A stretch of DNA of 64,000 nt from Monarcha castaneiventris obscurior (taxonomy: Eukaryota; Chordata; Aves; Passeriformes; Monarchidae): positions 372,001 through 436,000 of the forward strand of contig JAMPIT010000848.1 in NCBI GenBank assembly GCA_026261815.1. Reading direction: 5' to 3'. The position numbers and the translations under genes are program-made. The notes beneath the pieces were generated by a model that had not been told where the DNA came from, made no database searches, and was given only the letters and a program-made list of their open reading frames with translations. Of the stretch, positions 13,059-25,953 are shown in pieces (position 1 is the first letter of the stretch; every line of letters begins with the position of its first letter).

Positions 13059-13134
13059 GGATCCGGCTGCCAGGGACGGATTCGGCTGCCAGGGAAGGAT
13101 CCGGCTGCCGGGGAGAGATCCAGCTGCCAGGAGG
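13059..13134. repeat. 19-bp tandem repeat, 4 copies
   Basis: Four consecutive 19-base units, GGATCCGGCTGCCAGGGAC and three variants, differ by one to five bases each. The array is only 76 bases. It lies in GC-rich intergenic DNA and has no evident function. Confidence 0.9.
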
Positions 13135-16100
13135 AATGCTGGCCGACAGCCACCCTTGCAGGGGCTTTTCTCCCTGCCCAGGGATGGGCGATGCTCCCCT
13201 GCCCCGGGGGAGGACACAGCCCCCTTTGCAGCCACCTCTCCCCCGGCCTGGCACCAGCCATCGAGTGGGATTGGGGGACACGCTTCCCAACACCCCTGCT
13301 GTCACCCTGAGCCGGCCAGCGGGGTTTGGCCTCGCCACCGCAGTGGCTCAATCCCTCAGTGGTGACAGGGATGTGTGGCTCGGGCGCCGTTTCCAAGGTA
13401 ACCCTGGATGAGCTCGGCCTCCGCATCCCTCCATGCCCCCGCATCCCTCTGTGCCCCTGCATCCCCGCCATGCCCCCGCACTGAGGAGCCTCCCAGTGTG
13501 GCAGGGGCTCGGTCCCTCCAGGGATGGGGATGGGGAGGGTACCGACCGCAGGGAGGAGAGATAGGGAAGTGGAGAGGTATAGGACATCCCTCCCCTCCCT
13601 TTTCCCAGCACAGCCATCCCCTGGGCATGGGTGTGTATGGCCTATTCCAAAGACAGGACCTCAAGGACCTCGGGGACCAGGTCAGGGTGTTCCCGTCCTC
13701 CCTCCTGGAGCACCTCCCAGGGAGAAAACCAGAAATAGAATCTGTGGTTCCCCACCCAGCCCTGGGCAAGAGGCCATGGCCATGGGTGGGAGCGCGCCCC
13801 AAGTCCCGCGGGATACCCTGAATGAAATCTCTCCCCAAGCATCTCCTGTCCGGGTGGGATGGGCTGAATGGACAGTGCAGTGGGTGCCAGGGATCCCTGA
13901 AGGTCCCAGCCCAGGCAGGTGGGGGATGGGGTAAGAGACATGTGGTTGCTGTCCCAGTTGGGACCTGCTGGGAGGAGACCTGGCCAGGCTGGGAGCCTGC
14001 CTAGGCTTCCCAGTGCCTCAAAAAAAAGCCAGTTTGGATATATTCCAGGGGGTCAGCCTGTCCCTCTAACCCCTACTGCACCCCAGGCCAGTACGGCAGT
14101 ACTGAGCCATTCAGCACAGACGGGGGCTGCAGCCCCCCACTCACCTCCCCACCTTCCTCCTCCCACCCCATCCCTGCAGTCCAACCAGTATGAACATCCC
14201 CAATTTTCCATTCATTCCGGCTTGTGTAAAACAAGTCTTTCAGTGTATGCAGCCAGGGCTGGAGAAGACTGGGATGCTCCAATGGGAATGGCATAAAGGG
14301 GCTTGACAGGGGTGGGATGCTCCCGGAGGGAAGCAGAGCTGCAGAGATGATGCCAGATTCATTTCCCATTGCATTGGGTGCCCCAGGAGGGCTGTGGGGA
14401 GCACAGGAGACCGGCTCTCTGACCCTGGCCCACCGGCTGCTATGAGGAGGGGAAGCAGCTCCTCTGCCAGGATGCTGCCAGCCTGCCCTGAACACTGTTT
14501 CCATCGCAGCCCTCCCTTCTCCATCTGCTCCTGCCAGTTCCTCAGGGCCCTCCTGCACGGGGCCACCGACAGCAGCGATTTCTTATTACAAATATGTTCT
14601 GGTCCATCGCCCCCCAGATCTGCATCCCTGGGACCTGTGTGATGAGGAATTCGATTCCTCGCCGTTAATGAGTTTATACCAGCAAAGGGCTTTGAAGATG
14701 TAATGCTCTGTACAGGAGCTGAGCATCATTTTTATTATTGATTTCACTGCCAGCCCCTGCGATGCTGCTGGAGGACACAGACCTCTGGGTAAAGTCTCTC
14801 GAATCCTTGGGGAGGCAGTGGGGAAGAATATGCAGAGAAGGAGAAATCCCATCCCTGTGGACAGACAGCTCTGCAATGCTTCCAGGTCTGTGCCCTTCCA
14901 AGAGCAAATCCCCCACACACAGCAGGACACAAAACCTCTCCTTGGGATGGAGAAGGGGTTGTAAGGCAAACCCCCACATCGGGGCCGGGGGAAGGGAACC
15001 GAGTCAGCCACTACCAAAATATCATCACTGACGGCATCCTGCCACCCTGCCCCAGGCTCAGCCAAGCCCCGGGGTCCTGGCGCCACAAGGGACCCCTAGC
15101 CGTGAAGGACCCGGAGCAGCCGAGGTCAGGGTCAGGGTGGGGCTGTGGGTTTGGAAGCAGCAGGAAGAGCGTCCGGAGCCTTTTATCAGCCTTGGATGGT
15201 GGCAGCCACATAAAGGTCCTTGACGGGCTCCACACTGCCCTGTCCCCACACGCCCTCCCCAGGGACCGGCTGCGCCGGCAGCTGCCCTCCTTTCAGAGCA
15301 AACACGGGAGGGGGGGTGTGTAGCCTCCCCCGACTGCCGAACCCACTGGAGCAGGATGTGGTGTAGGATTCCCTGCCTGCACCCACCATTGCTGAGCCTG
15401 GAGCTGCTGAGATGCTCCACGGACCCCTTGGGCTTTAAACACTGGGGAGGATTTCCTGCCGGCAAAGGGCACCGCTGTCCCTTGGCCTGGACTGCTCCTG
15501 GCCATGGGATTTTCGGGAAACGCCTCACCATTTCCCCACTCCTGGGGCCACCCATGGTCATTTCCCGTGGTGGGAACTGGAGTGGATGTGGGGCTCACGT
15601 CTACCCCACAGCACCCAAATGGGGAAATGCCATGCTGGGAGAAATCACTGGGAACCGCAAAGCAGAGGGCTAATTATCAGCAAGGGAAGGAAGTGGGGAG
15701 GGAGATGCTGTGTTGGGGCCGAGGGTGGGGAGTGGAACCGGGCTGCTCCCAGCTCCGCCACTGACTCACCGGCAGCCCTGGGAAAACCACCTCGCTCCAT
15801 GGTTACCAAACACAGACACTGATAACGCCCTTTGGCAATCACACCCGAGCAAGCCGATGCTGGGATCAGCATCCCTCCCTCCTGGGTACCACTTCAGGGA
15901 TGCTCTGGTGGTCTTGAGGCTGCCAAATGGGACTGGCAGAGATGCCATCGTGGTGGTGAGTGCGGCAAGGCCGCACCTGTGATCTGGCATCAGGAAACAG
16001 CTAAAAAACTCAGGTTAAGAAAAAATACGGAAACCAAGCAGAGCCCCACTTTTGCTTCCTGTTTTGGGGTCTCCATCCCCACCACCAGACACTGCCCCAG

Positions 16101-19100
16101 GGCTCCAGTTTGGTGCAGGAGGCTGATGTCACCTCGGTGCTGAGGACATGGCTCCTGGCACGCACTGTTCTCGGAAAGGGGGTGCCTGGAGCTCACTTGG
16201 TGTTTGGGGGATTTTCGGTGGAGTTCCCATGGGTCCTTTCTCACGGGTTGTTCCTGCTGCAGGCAGAGGCAGCACTGCAGGCAGCACAGGCAGCACAGGC
16301 ATCCTGCCCATAGCAGGAGCACCTTTGGACACACCAAGGCTGAGTTTTGGGGTCTGAGGAGGGAGCTCAACCACCCCCCACGTGGCGAACACCCCCCTGG
16401 GCACACAGAGGGGGCCGGGCACTGACCCATTTATCAAGGTCACGGCTGTGGGCAGCGCAAAGCAGAGGCGATGTGACTATTTCAGTGAGCTGAGGGAACT
16501 TCACTGGCCTGATTCCCATAAATAAAACATGCAGGGAACAGCCCCTGCTCTGTCCTATTAATTCTGGACCCCAGGGGCCTGGCTCTGTGTGCATTCAGCA
16601 GCTCAGCATCGCCTGCTTCGCTCCCCTCTCCGGAGCCTGGCTGCACTCAGGAAGGCTTGAAACCCCCAGTTTCCACAAAATGTCGAGTGTGAGTGCTCCG
16701 AGGGCACTTTATGGAAAATCCATTTGTTTTCTTAGGCACAGAGGCAGCTGGGAAGGATGCTGGTGTGTGGGTGGGTCGGGGAGCAAAGGACAGCTCCAGC
16801 TTGCTGCAGCCCCCAGCCCAGCTCCCCGGTTTCAAGGAGCGAGAGCTGTTTCTACCCACTCTCCTTCCCCATTTCCCAGCATGCCCCCAGCACACCTTTG
16901 CCTCCCAGCTCTCCAGCAGCAGCCATGGCTCTCCCATGGCTGGTTCCTCCAGCCCTTCACAGAAGGCATTAGCAGAACAAGGGAGTTTAATTATCTGGGT
17001 TTTCTTCCAGGAGGGCATGAACCTGTCTCTCCCTTGAATTTATCAATTGCTGCCAGATTTTATCTCTTGCTTTCAATTTGCTTGTGTGTGATGGTGTTTT
17101 CTGCATGGGGGCACCATGTCAGCAGCTCCCTCCTCGCTCACCACAGACACAGTAAACGATCTCACTCTTCCCTCTGTGGCATCGAGTCCTGGGTGCTTTC
17201 TCCGACACCCGTGGGTGCTCCCACTGGATTCACATCCACTACTGACTATGGCATTGCCCACTCAGCAGAGCCACAGATCGAAGTTGGAGCAATGCCAGTG
17301 CCAGGAGTACGTCTCGCCCTGGGGCTCTGCTGAGATCCACGGCCCCACCAGTCATACCCAGAGATGAAGGGCCCCCATTTTCAAGTGACTCAGACTCACC
17401 CTTCCTTCCTCAGGAAAACCTGTGATCAGATAAAGCCATCAAACTATCTGGTGAGAATAAACACGCTGCATCTGCACGGATGCAGGCTGTACCCCCGCTA
17501 ACCCCGCAGAGCCCAGGCAGCCTCTGCTGCCATAACCCCAGCCTTCAGAGGGACACCTCCAGCCCCAGGCAGCACAGCAGGGATTGCACACGTGTGTGCA
17601 AGGCTGGGACCTGCTCTCGCTGTGACCTGCACTCACTGGAGGTTGGGAGGGTCAATTCCCAGCTGGTACTGGGCACAGCATCCCCCATCCTCCATCATCC
17701 CACTGGGCTGTATCCATGCTGCACCAGCAAGAAACACATGGACAAAGCAAAGGCTGAGAAGAGGAGGAGCAGAGGGTGGAGGAGAAAGAGGGAGGGAGGG
17801 AGGGAAAACATTTTAAAAAACCCGCAGTTGCCAGCAGATGGGCACTGCCCCCGCCAAGGTGCTGCACTGACAGGCGGAGGGGCTGGCAAGGAAAAGAGCA
17901 AAGGAAGGTGTGAAGATCTCCCTGCAGATTAAACCAAACCCACACTGCTCTGGTGCTCACTGAGGCAAGCCTGGGCTGGGAAAACAGCTGGGTTGGGGTT
18001 TGGGGTTCCAGTCTGACACAGGCAGGACCCCTTCAGGTCCCCCAACTCCCCAGAGCTCCCAGTCCAGTCTGTGAGATGTCAGGGGTGCTCAGGATCACAG
18101 TCCCCACACTGCCTGGGGGTTTGTGTGACACTGAAGGGACCAAGAGCCCATCTCTGGGGGCAGCTCTGCTCCCCTCACCCCAAAATACCCTTGGAGGTTG
18201 GAAATGAAGGAATGTGGTGCTAGGATGTGGCTACAGGTGCTAAGGGAGGTTATACCGGCAGCTCTAGCACTGCATTCCCTGGAAGAGCAGGGATGGAGTG
18301 GGATGTGAGCAAGGCAGAGGGGAAGCACAACGGGGCTGCTCAAACTGATGCCGGGTCCAGCAGGATGTGGACCTCAGGGCTGATGTGACAATGAAGGAGC
18401 AGATAATGTATTACAGGGAACTCCTGGAGGGATAATAAAAACGAGTGGGTTTGGTTTAGAAAAGAGCTGAGAAGAGAGCCCAGACATTTTTGGAGAGGGT
18501 TGGAATTACTAAACCCAGGGGGAAAGAAAACAAAGAAAGCATCTGTCTTTGCCCACATCCCTGTGCTACTTCCCAGAGATCAGGGGCTCTCCTGGGCTTT
18601 GGGGCCAGAGCTGGTTCTGCCTCTGCTTGGGAGCATCCCTGAGCCTGTGTGTGGGTGCTGGCCCCGCTGGCACAGCTCCAGCTGGGACAGGCTCCAGGGC
18701 TCACCAGGCATGCCTGCCCTGGACCCCAACAACCCCCGGGCGGATAGCCCCGGCCATGGCCCCGGGCGATGCTGAGCTCTACCCTGCCTGACCGGAGAAG
18801 AGGAAACATCCTCCCGATGGCGGCTGGCTCCGGGAGGGATTTTCCGCTGCCTGTTGGCCACGTGCTGCTGGAGCCGGCTCAGGTGCTGGATCTTCCTGGC
18901 TGTAATTCCATCCCCGGGCTCCTGTAACAGCTCTGGCTGGGCGGCACGAGGGAAGTGACCGGGGCGCAGGTCCGAGCCCCGGCCCGGAGCTGCATCCGCC
19001 CAGCGTTTCCAGCCCAGCCTTATCTGGCGGCTCCCCCTGTGACTCCCCATTTTCCTCCTCTCCCCTCCTTTCCCCCACTCCACCCCGTGCTCCCGGCAGA

Positions 19101-19500
19101 GCTTCCTGCAGCAGGGCGAGGGCTGGGGGCTGCGGGGTGCCTGGCCGGACCCCTCCCTGCTGACCCCGGCTCTGCCCAGATAGGAAATCCTGCGGGAACT
19201 GAAGCCTGGGAACAGTGGCCGAGCTCTCCCCAGGGCTTGGCAGCACTGGGATTTGGCCTACGGATCACATCAGCCAGCCAGGCTTCCCTGGGAAAAGCTG
19301 GGATGAGCTAGGAGAAACCCAGGGAAGGGCATGGAGACCACCAGGACACCCATCACCTGACTGTGCCATTTACAACAAGAGGGTTTTGGCACTTAAATGA
19401 GCCGCTTTCCCATTGGGAAATGGTGGCAGGAGAGGGCATCACAGCAGGAAGATGCTGACCAGTGTCATGCACGGCCACTGGCGTGACCCAGCTGTGCAGG
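13135..19500. other. GC-rich intergenic sequence without recognised genes
   Basis: No gene was recognised. An imperfect CATCCC/ATGCCCC repeat lies around 13420-13490. A perfect 7-bp inverted repeat is at 14644-14660, and a purine-rich GGAGGGAGGGAGGG patch is near 17790. GC content stays high until about 19.3 kb and then drops. Splice-like and promoter-like motifs occur but none combine into a gene model. Confidence 0.55.
14644..14660. promoter_or_regulatory. Perfect 7-bp inverted repeat GAGGAAT-TCG-ATTCCTC
   Basis: The arms are exact reverse complements, separated by TCG. Each arm contains GGAAT/ATTCC, the core bound by TEAD factors, although the flanking C of the classic CATTCC motif is missing. 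The palindrome opens a less GC-rich pocket (14640-14760). Regulatory function is speculative. Confidence 0.25.
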
Positions 19501-19554
19501 AACCAGGTGGGTGTTCACAGAAGGCCATGGTGATGCAAAATGCTGTTAGCAGCC

Positions 19555-19680
19555 TTTGAACCGCTTCAAATATAAATTGATTATTGACAGCCTCATCGCT
19601 CCTCCTGACAAGCAATTTAATATAAATTCAAATACTGTGCAAAACCCTTCTTATTTATTTAAGAGCATTTTGTGAATGTT
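19555..19680. promoter_or_regulatory. AT-rich block with PBX/HOX-MEIS-like motif
   Basis: This AT-rich island sits at the edge of the GC-rich domain. It contains TTGATTATTGACAG (19577-19590), in which a TGATTAT half site of PBX-HOX type is directly followed by TGACAG, the MEIS core. Two TATAAATT motifs flank it. The motif density suggests a conserved non-coding element, but conservation was not tested. Confidence 0.25.
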
Positions 19681-22502
19681 TTGCCAGAGTCCTCCTAATT
19701 TTTCTTGTTCTTATTTTAGAAAGGGAAGCAACCAGAGATGTGCTGCTCCCCACATCCTGCAGCTCAGCTCCAGCACAGCCCTGCAGGGAACTCTGAAATC
19801 GGAGCTGTCTGAGCAAATTCAATACACTGCAGGTAAAACCAAACAGAAGTATCAGGGCAGGAGCAAAAGGAAGACAAGCTCTCCATACCCTCTGAGCTGA
19901 GGAAGTCAGGAATGGAGGTGGGTTAATGCTCCCAGTGTGGAGTGTCATCCCAAGCTCCACATCAACCTGAGCAGAACTTGACTCAGTGTTTAATCCAGCT
20001 AAACCCTGGCTGTGGCCTGAGTCATTTGGAGAACCAGCAATTGCCTACCGAAACCCCAAACCATACTTCCCAAACTCCAGGAGTTGTATATATGTATATT
20101 TTAACTGTTGCCTCTGCCTGTTGCCAGCACGGCACCATGACAGGCATGGCTTACACGGATCACACTGAGCCAAGGACTCATGTGCAGCCCTGCAATTTCC
20201 TTGGGTCCTGAAGAAAACCAAATCTTTGCAAACAGAGGGATCTATTTCAGTGAAATCTCTCCTAAACCCTGAGTTTTTAGGTGTTGTAGTAAAGAGGGTT
20301 GGGCCTGACTGAGAGACAAATCAGACTTTGAAGGATGTTGGGAGCATGGGGATGTCCCTGCTTCTGTCTCCTGAAAATGGGTTTGCCTGTTTCTAAAGGG
20401 ATGCTGTGAGCCCCTGGTAATGGCCAGGAAAGGTCGCAGGAGTGAAGGAGGGTGATAGTGGAGGAGGAAGGATCAAAATTTATTCCGAATGTGCTGATGT
20501 TTTGCTGTTGATGTCAAGACAAAGCCTGGCCCAAGCACCAACACTTCCCAGATGTACAGAGATGACAGCCAGCAAAAAGCTGCAGAAGGAAAAGATCTGG
20601 TCAAAGAACACTGTCCAAAGTGCACAGCAGTGAACTGCTCCTGATCCACACCTGGGATAGGAGGAAACCTCGGAAGGGATGAAGTACCAGAGAACTATGA
20701 TGCAAAATACAGCAGGAAACAACTCTGAGAAGAACCCAAGCTCAGAGAAAGGAAAGTGGAGATCCTTTATTGCAGGAGGAGGGTGGTGTCAGCTGAGCAT
20801 GGGGATCTCTTGAGCTCCAACCAACACGCAAATGGCCTGCAGCTTCTGGGTGGGACTTGGAGGGGCCCAAGGTTGGCTCCAGGCTCCCAGTGAGGTCTGC
20901 AAGAATCAGTGTTTGGCTGCTGCTGGGCCGCTCCAGGGAGGAGAACAGAGAAGGATGAGACAGAGCCAGAGCAGCAAGTCAAGGACAGTGGAGATGGAGC
21001 AGCCAAGAGAAGGTGGGGACAGAGCTTGTTGCACCCTCCTGCACCCCCAGTGCCATGGCCCCAGCATCCTTCATCCTTATCGTTACTGTAGGTCTTGGGG
21101 GGAACCTAAACGGACACCCCAGAGCTGAGCTCACCCAGGCCACAAGAGTTTGGGAGTGGGGGACTGAATTTGACAGCCTGGATGCTTCTCCACTTGAGAA
21201 GCTTTGAAAGGGAATGTATTTTTGGAGCATTAAAGATCAACTGTTTGACTCTGGCCAATCCCTTTCAAGAAGAGCACCAAAGGAGGTCAGTGGGATGTGT
21301 CTGGTCAAATATTTTGTGTATGACCATCATCTCTCACCCCCTCAAGTATTTACAGACCTGAGAGCATTTCCTGCTGTTCCCCCGTTGAGTATCTGGTGTC
21401 TCTGCTCCAGCAGGACGGTCCTGTGGCCATGAAGGACCACCCCAACACTGCCCTTGGGTGCAGAAAACAAAACTAAATCAGCACAATGTGTTTAGTCCCA
21501 CAAATGGCAGCAGGTTTAGCCGGCCAGCAATGAAACGCAGAGCACGATAATGAGAACAAATCTGCGGGGGTGGTGGTGATGGGGAGAAGGGGTGGAAAGA
21601 GGGAGGTTTATTCTCCAGGGTTTTTTTGCAATCTTCACTCACCATATTTAGTAGGCTTGTGACTTGCCCTTGCTAGCTCATGGAGAATTCCCCCAAGTGT
21701 TTACTCCCACAGCCTAACAAATGCCTCAATACACATCATGGAAAAAATACAATCGACATCTTCACTCCCACTAGAGAAGGAATTCCGACTTGCCCAGCAC
21801 AGACCGGGAGTATGAGCCTGTGAGAGAGACAAATGCTGCTTCATTAGCTCCCCTCAGATGTGGTTTACTCCTCAAATGACCTGGTCAGGGCTGCACCACC
21901 TCCCTCCTTTCCTTCACCTAAGGAACCCCTGACCTTTGGTCAGGGCAGTGGGGACAGGAATGTGGGTCCTTTAACCCTTTCCTCCGACATCTGCCAGCTG
22001 CTCTCCATGTGGCTCACAAAGCCACATCCTTCCCGTCCTGGGATTTCCAGGGATCCAGGGATGCTGTGAAGGGCAGGAGTAGAGCTCTGCAAAATGGCTT
22101 TCTTCCTGCTGTACCTAGGGAAGAGCAGAATTTGATGGAGAGCCAAGGCTACCTCGTACATAACATGGAAACAAAATGGGGATCACTGAGAGCAGAGATC
22201 ACAGATCACAGATTGCCCAGGACTGCTTTGGAACCTCTGTTTGTACAAAACTTTAGTAGAGGAAAAAACAGTAATTAGGCCCTTTGGACTTTGTCAACAT
22301 GTTCCCAAACTGCCCACATGACAAAGAGACACAGGAAATATTTTTAATTTATCAAATGAAGAATCTCATACAACTGCAATGGACATGAAGTAGAGGAGAG
22401 CTGGAGAGAGGAGCTGAAATGAGAATGCTCAGCGCTTCTGATGATTTGGCATTTCTGACCAGGAATTTCTTTATCCATATTGGCAAATTTTGGGAATTTC
22501 TG
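19681..22502. other. Intergenic sequence without recognised genes
   Basis: Moderate GC content. No coding gene, RNA gene or repeat family was recognised. The open frames are short and unlike known proteins. Confidence 0.55.
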
Positions 22503-22660
22503 CTGAGGGAAGTGGTGGAATCTCCATCCCTAGAAGTGTTCAAAAAACCTGTAGATGTGGCACTTGGGGACATAGTTTAGTGGTGGGTTTGGTAGTGCTG
22601 GGTTAACAGCTGGACTCAATGATCTCGGAGGTTTTTTCAACCTCACCAATCCCATGTTTT
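22503..22660 (+). mobile_element. Old CR1 LINE 3' fragment
   Basis: The sequence reads GGTGGAATCTCCATCCCTAG, then GTGTTCAAAAAACCTGTAGA, TGTGGCACTTGGGGACATAG and GGTTAACAGCTGGACTCAAT, followed by GATCTCGGAGGTTTTTTCAA. It parallels the 3' part of the older CR1 subfamilies, which differ from the younger tail seen at 9.4 and 11.3 kb. It is strongly diverged and non-coding. Confidence 0.85.
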
Positions 22661-25079
22661 TCCAAATGGGGCATGGTGTGAATGCAGCACCCAGCCAGCT
22701 CTCCTCTGCTGCTGTCCCCTGGTCTGGTCCCATCATGCCCCAGCACAGGAGACAGCAGGAAGATGATGCTGACTTATTTGCACTGGAGAGGTCTTGGAGA
22801 TTGTGCAGGGAGCAATCACAGAGGTGCAGGGACACCAAAAAGGCAGTGAAATTCAACAGCACGAGTGCAAGTCCATGGTGCTTAATTTGCCCACTCGGTG
22901 AGGATGATCAGCCATGGAGCACTGGCGTGTGGTGTCAGTGTGGCTGCGTCGGGGGTTCAAGTGCTCACATGCTCCTGGTAGAGCAAAAGGAACACATCAG
23001 GGTGACTCCAAGCACCCTTGTGCTAAAGGAATATGATCTTTACCTGTTTCCCCAGTGACTAAAACCCATCAGTAGCATGATACCACCAATCTCTGCCAGA
23101 GTAGAACCTGTGGTATGATGGCTAGTGAGGTATGTGGAGTCAGGCTGGAAACACAGGATCTGTAACCCCTGACATGATAATACACTCCTAATCTCTCCCT
23201 ATTACCCCGATTTTTTCCTCCAGCTCTTATTTTTCCATGCACATCCTTTCCTTCTTCACGAGGAGAAAGCACCTCTTAGGGCACGCTGAGCTATTGCAGT
23301 ATTTACCTAAAATACAATCCAAATACAATACAAACTTCTAATTAAAGGAGAGAGGGCTTGGCAAGAGAATATGAAAGCTTTTCAAGTCTCCTGAAATCCT
23401 TTGTGTGGAACAGCTTTGGGAAATGGGGCCTGCTGCCACCCTCCCCCTCTTGGGAGCGTTCCCCAGGGCAGTGCCCGGGCAGCAGCTGCTGCTGCTCCGG
23501 GGGAGTCAGCCCAGCCTGACACACAAATAAATACCACGGGAAGAAATGCTTTCTTCCAACAAAGACCTGGGGAAGAAACCCTGGGCAGGAGGAGAGGAGG
23601 GGAGAGTACATCCTGCACCTGAGGAGCTTTGGGGTAGTGGGGGAAGCTTGGTCTGAAATAGAGGAGTGAGGAAAGGCAGGAATGGTTATAGCTGCAAGCA
23701 GGTAGGATGCAGATGTGATGCAAAACAGACATAACTGCATGAAGATAAAGCTCCACTTTCAACAGCCCCTTTAACCTTCATATTTCAGCCTAAAAAAAAA
23801 GACAGACTTAAAGCACAGAAGGATTTAATACCTGCAGGCATGGTGGGGACAGATTTACATGAAAACCAGCGCAAGCATTTAGGGTGGGAATGGGATTTTG
23901 TTTGCTCAGCTCTGGTGCTCCTCACCCACAGGTGACAGAGGTTGGAAGATGTGTTCTACACAGGATTGTGTGTGCAGAAGGAGCAGGTGGCAGAAGGAAC
24001 GCCCAGCCAGTGTCGATTCTGTGTTGCTCAAGACTAAGAAATTGTGTCCTTGGTTGCATTAACAACTTCTGCAAAGTCTTCATTTGCATTTTAATGGAAC
24101 TTTTTCTAGGAAGGTGGTGCTTGGACTGTTACAATATAAAATGAAGAGGTAATTAAAAACATGCTGGAGCGAAAAGGCATTTTGTTTTCATTAATCAGGT
24201 TTATTCAGAGTCTTTTCAAAATTAAAGGTATTTAGGGTATGTGGGAGGAAACGGGGGGAGGAAAAGACATGACGGAACATCCGTTTATTTAAGTTACAGA
24301 TTAAAAAGTGGAAAACATACTTTTTGTGAGGGGATGTCCTATGGATTAAAAGCACCTTACAGAAATGGATTTGAATGAAGAGTAGGCATAAAAGTCAAGT
24401 CTAAGATTTCAACAGCAGGTCTGCCTACTTGAAAGCAAGAGATGAAGGAAATACATAGGATGAGGGAAAGGAAACCACGGAGGAAATTTTTAAACCTTCG
24501 GCACGCAATTATCCAAGCAATTACTGTGATTACACACCTAAGTCAGTTAGCTATGCAAACGGCCAACCCCCGGTGGTCAGACACGTATTTCCCCAATTTC
24601 GGGCGCAATCACAGCACGCAGATGTTGATAAACAGTTTGCAAACGCTTTATCTGCTGGACCAGCTCCTGCTTTCACAATCCAGCGACCGCACGGCGTCGA
24701 GAGCGATTCCCCCGCTCACCGCAGCCATCGTGCGATCGCGCCGACTGCCCCCACGCTCCAGACCTATCCTGCCCTGTTAAGCTCCGTCCTTTGAAAAATA
24801 GGGCAGTTTCTGTCAGATCCTTCAGCGCGACAGTCAAAAGGGCAAAACCCTGCCCTTTGTTGCAGCGGGAGGTTTTCCATCGCGGAGCTCACTGTGCTCT
24901 CCATCCGCTGTGATCTCCATCCTTCCCGACCACCGGCCTCGTTCTCCGGCCATTACGGGTCAGGGGGCTCCGAACCGCACTTATTTTACATTATTTCATT
25001 TCAGGGCATTGTGTGAAACACATCTCAGTGCGTACAAGAGGGGAAAAGTGGTTTTTTTTTTTTTTTTTTTTTCTCGCGG
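22661..25079. other. Upstream flank of ZBTB46, no recognised gene
   Basis: No coding sequence was recognised. CpG content begins to rise from about 24570 towards the island at 25.1 kb. A pure run of 21 T occurs at 25052-25072. Confidence 0.55.
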
Positions 25080-25589
25080 CACGGTCCGGAGGAGGCTGCG
25101 GCACTGCCCCTCTCCAATGCCCACCGTCCTCTATCCCGCTGAGGGGCTCAGGGGATGCGCCTCGCTGAGGGCGCACAGCCGCCCCGCCCGGTGCCAGGCG
25201 CACCTGCCGGGGGGCAGGTGACACCCGTGCAGGCCCGGAGGGGTGCGGAGCAGGAGCAGGACCGGAGTTAGGACAGGACTGGAGTTAGGACAGGGATCAG
25301 GATCGGGACCGCGACACGGAGCGACCCCGAGGTCCCGCCGCCGCCCCCGCCTCAGCACAGCCCCCGCGCTGTCCCGGCGTACCCCGCGCGCCGCGCGCCC
25401 CCGCCCTCCTTCACTTCCGGTGTCCGGCAGTGGCAGCGCCGCCGGCGGCGCCCCCGCTCCCCCGGCGCAAGGGGAGGGGAGGTGCGACCAAGGGGGGCGT
25501 GGCCGGCGGAGGGGCCGCCGCCCAATCACCGCCAGCCGCTGGGGGAGAGTAGGCGGGGACAGCGCCGGCACGCGCCGAGCGGCACCGCC

Positions 25590-25837
25590 CCCCCCGCGCC
25601 CCCCCCACCCCGCCGCGGGCTCGCGCCCCGCGCGCCCGAGGGAGCGTCGGGAGCGCGCCCGGGCGCCCCCCCCCCTTCCCCCCCTCCGCCGGGTTCTCCC
25701 CCCCCACCCCTCCTCCGCCCTCCGCCCCCCGCCCCCCCTTCCCCTTCCCCTCCCCACCCGGGAGGAGAGGCACGGAGTGACCGACGGAGCCACCGCTCCG
25801 GCCGCTCCGACACCCCGCTCTCCTCCATGGGGCACAG
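25590..25837 (+). other. ZBTB46: ZBTB46 exon 1 (5' UTR), start approximate
   Basis: The right end is set by a strong donor, CACAG|GTAAGC, at 25837/25838 within the CpG island. The left end is a guess. ZBTB46 orthologues have a non-coding first exon far upstream of the coding exon, which fits. The exon ends with an ATG (25827) that would be spliced to exon 2, giving a short upstream ORF. An additional or alternative 5' exon in the 15.6-kb first intron cannot be excluded. Confidence 0.5.
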
Positions 25838-25953
25838 GTAAGCGCGCCGCCCCCCGCCCCCCGGGGCGAGCGGGGGTCGCCATGGCCGTCCCCTCACCCC
25901 TGGAGGGGCGGCGGGGAGCCCCCCCCGCTGCTCCCGCGCGGCCGCCCCCGGTG

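Noticed and set aside
17831..17850. CCAGCAGATGGGCACTG as a CTCF site
   Set aside because: Close to the core but with one extra base relative to the consensus; not strong enough without a matrix score.
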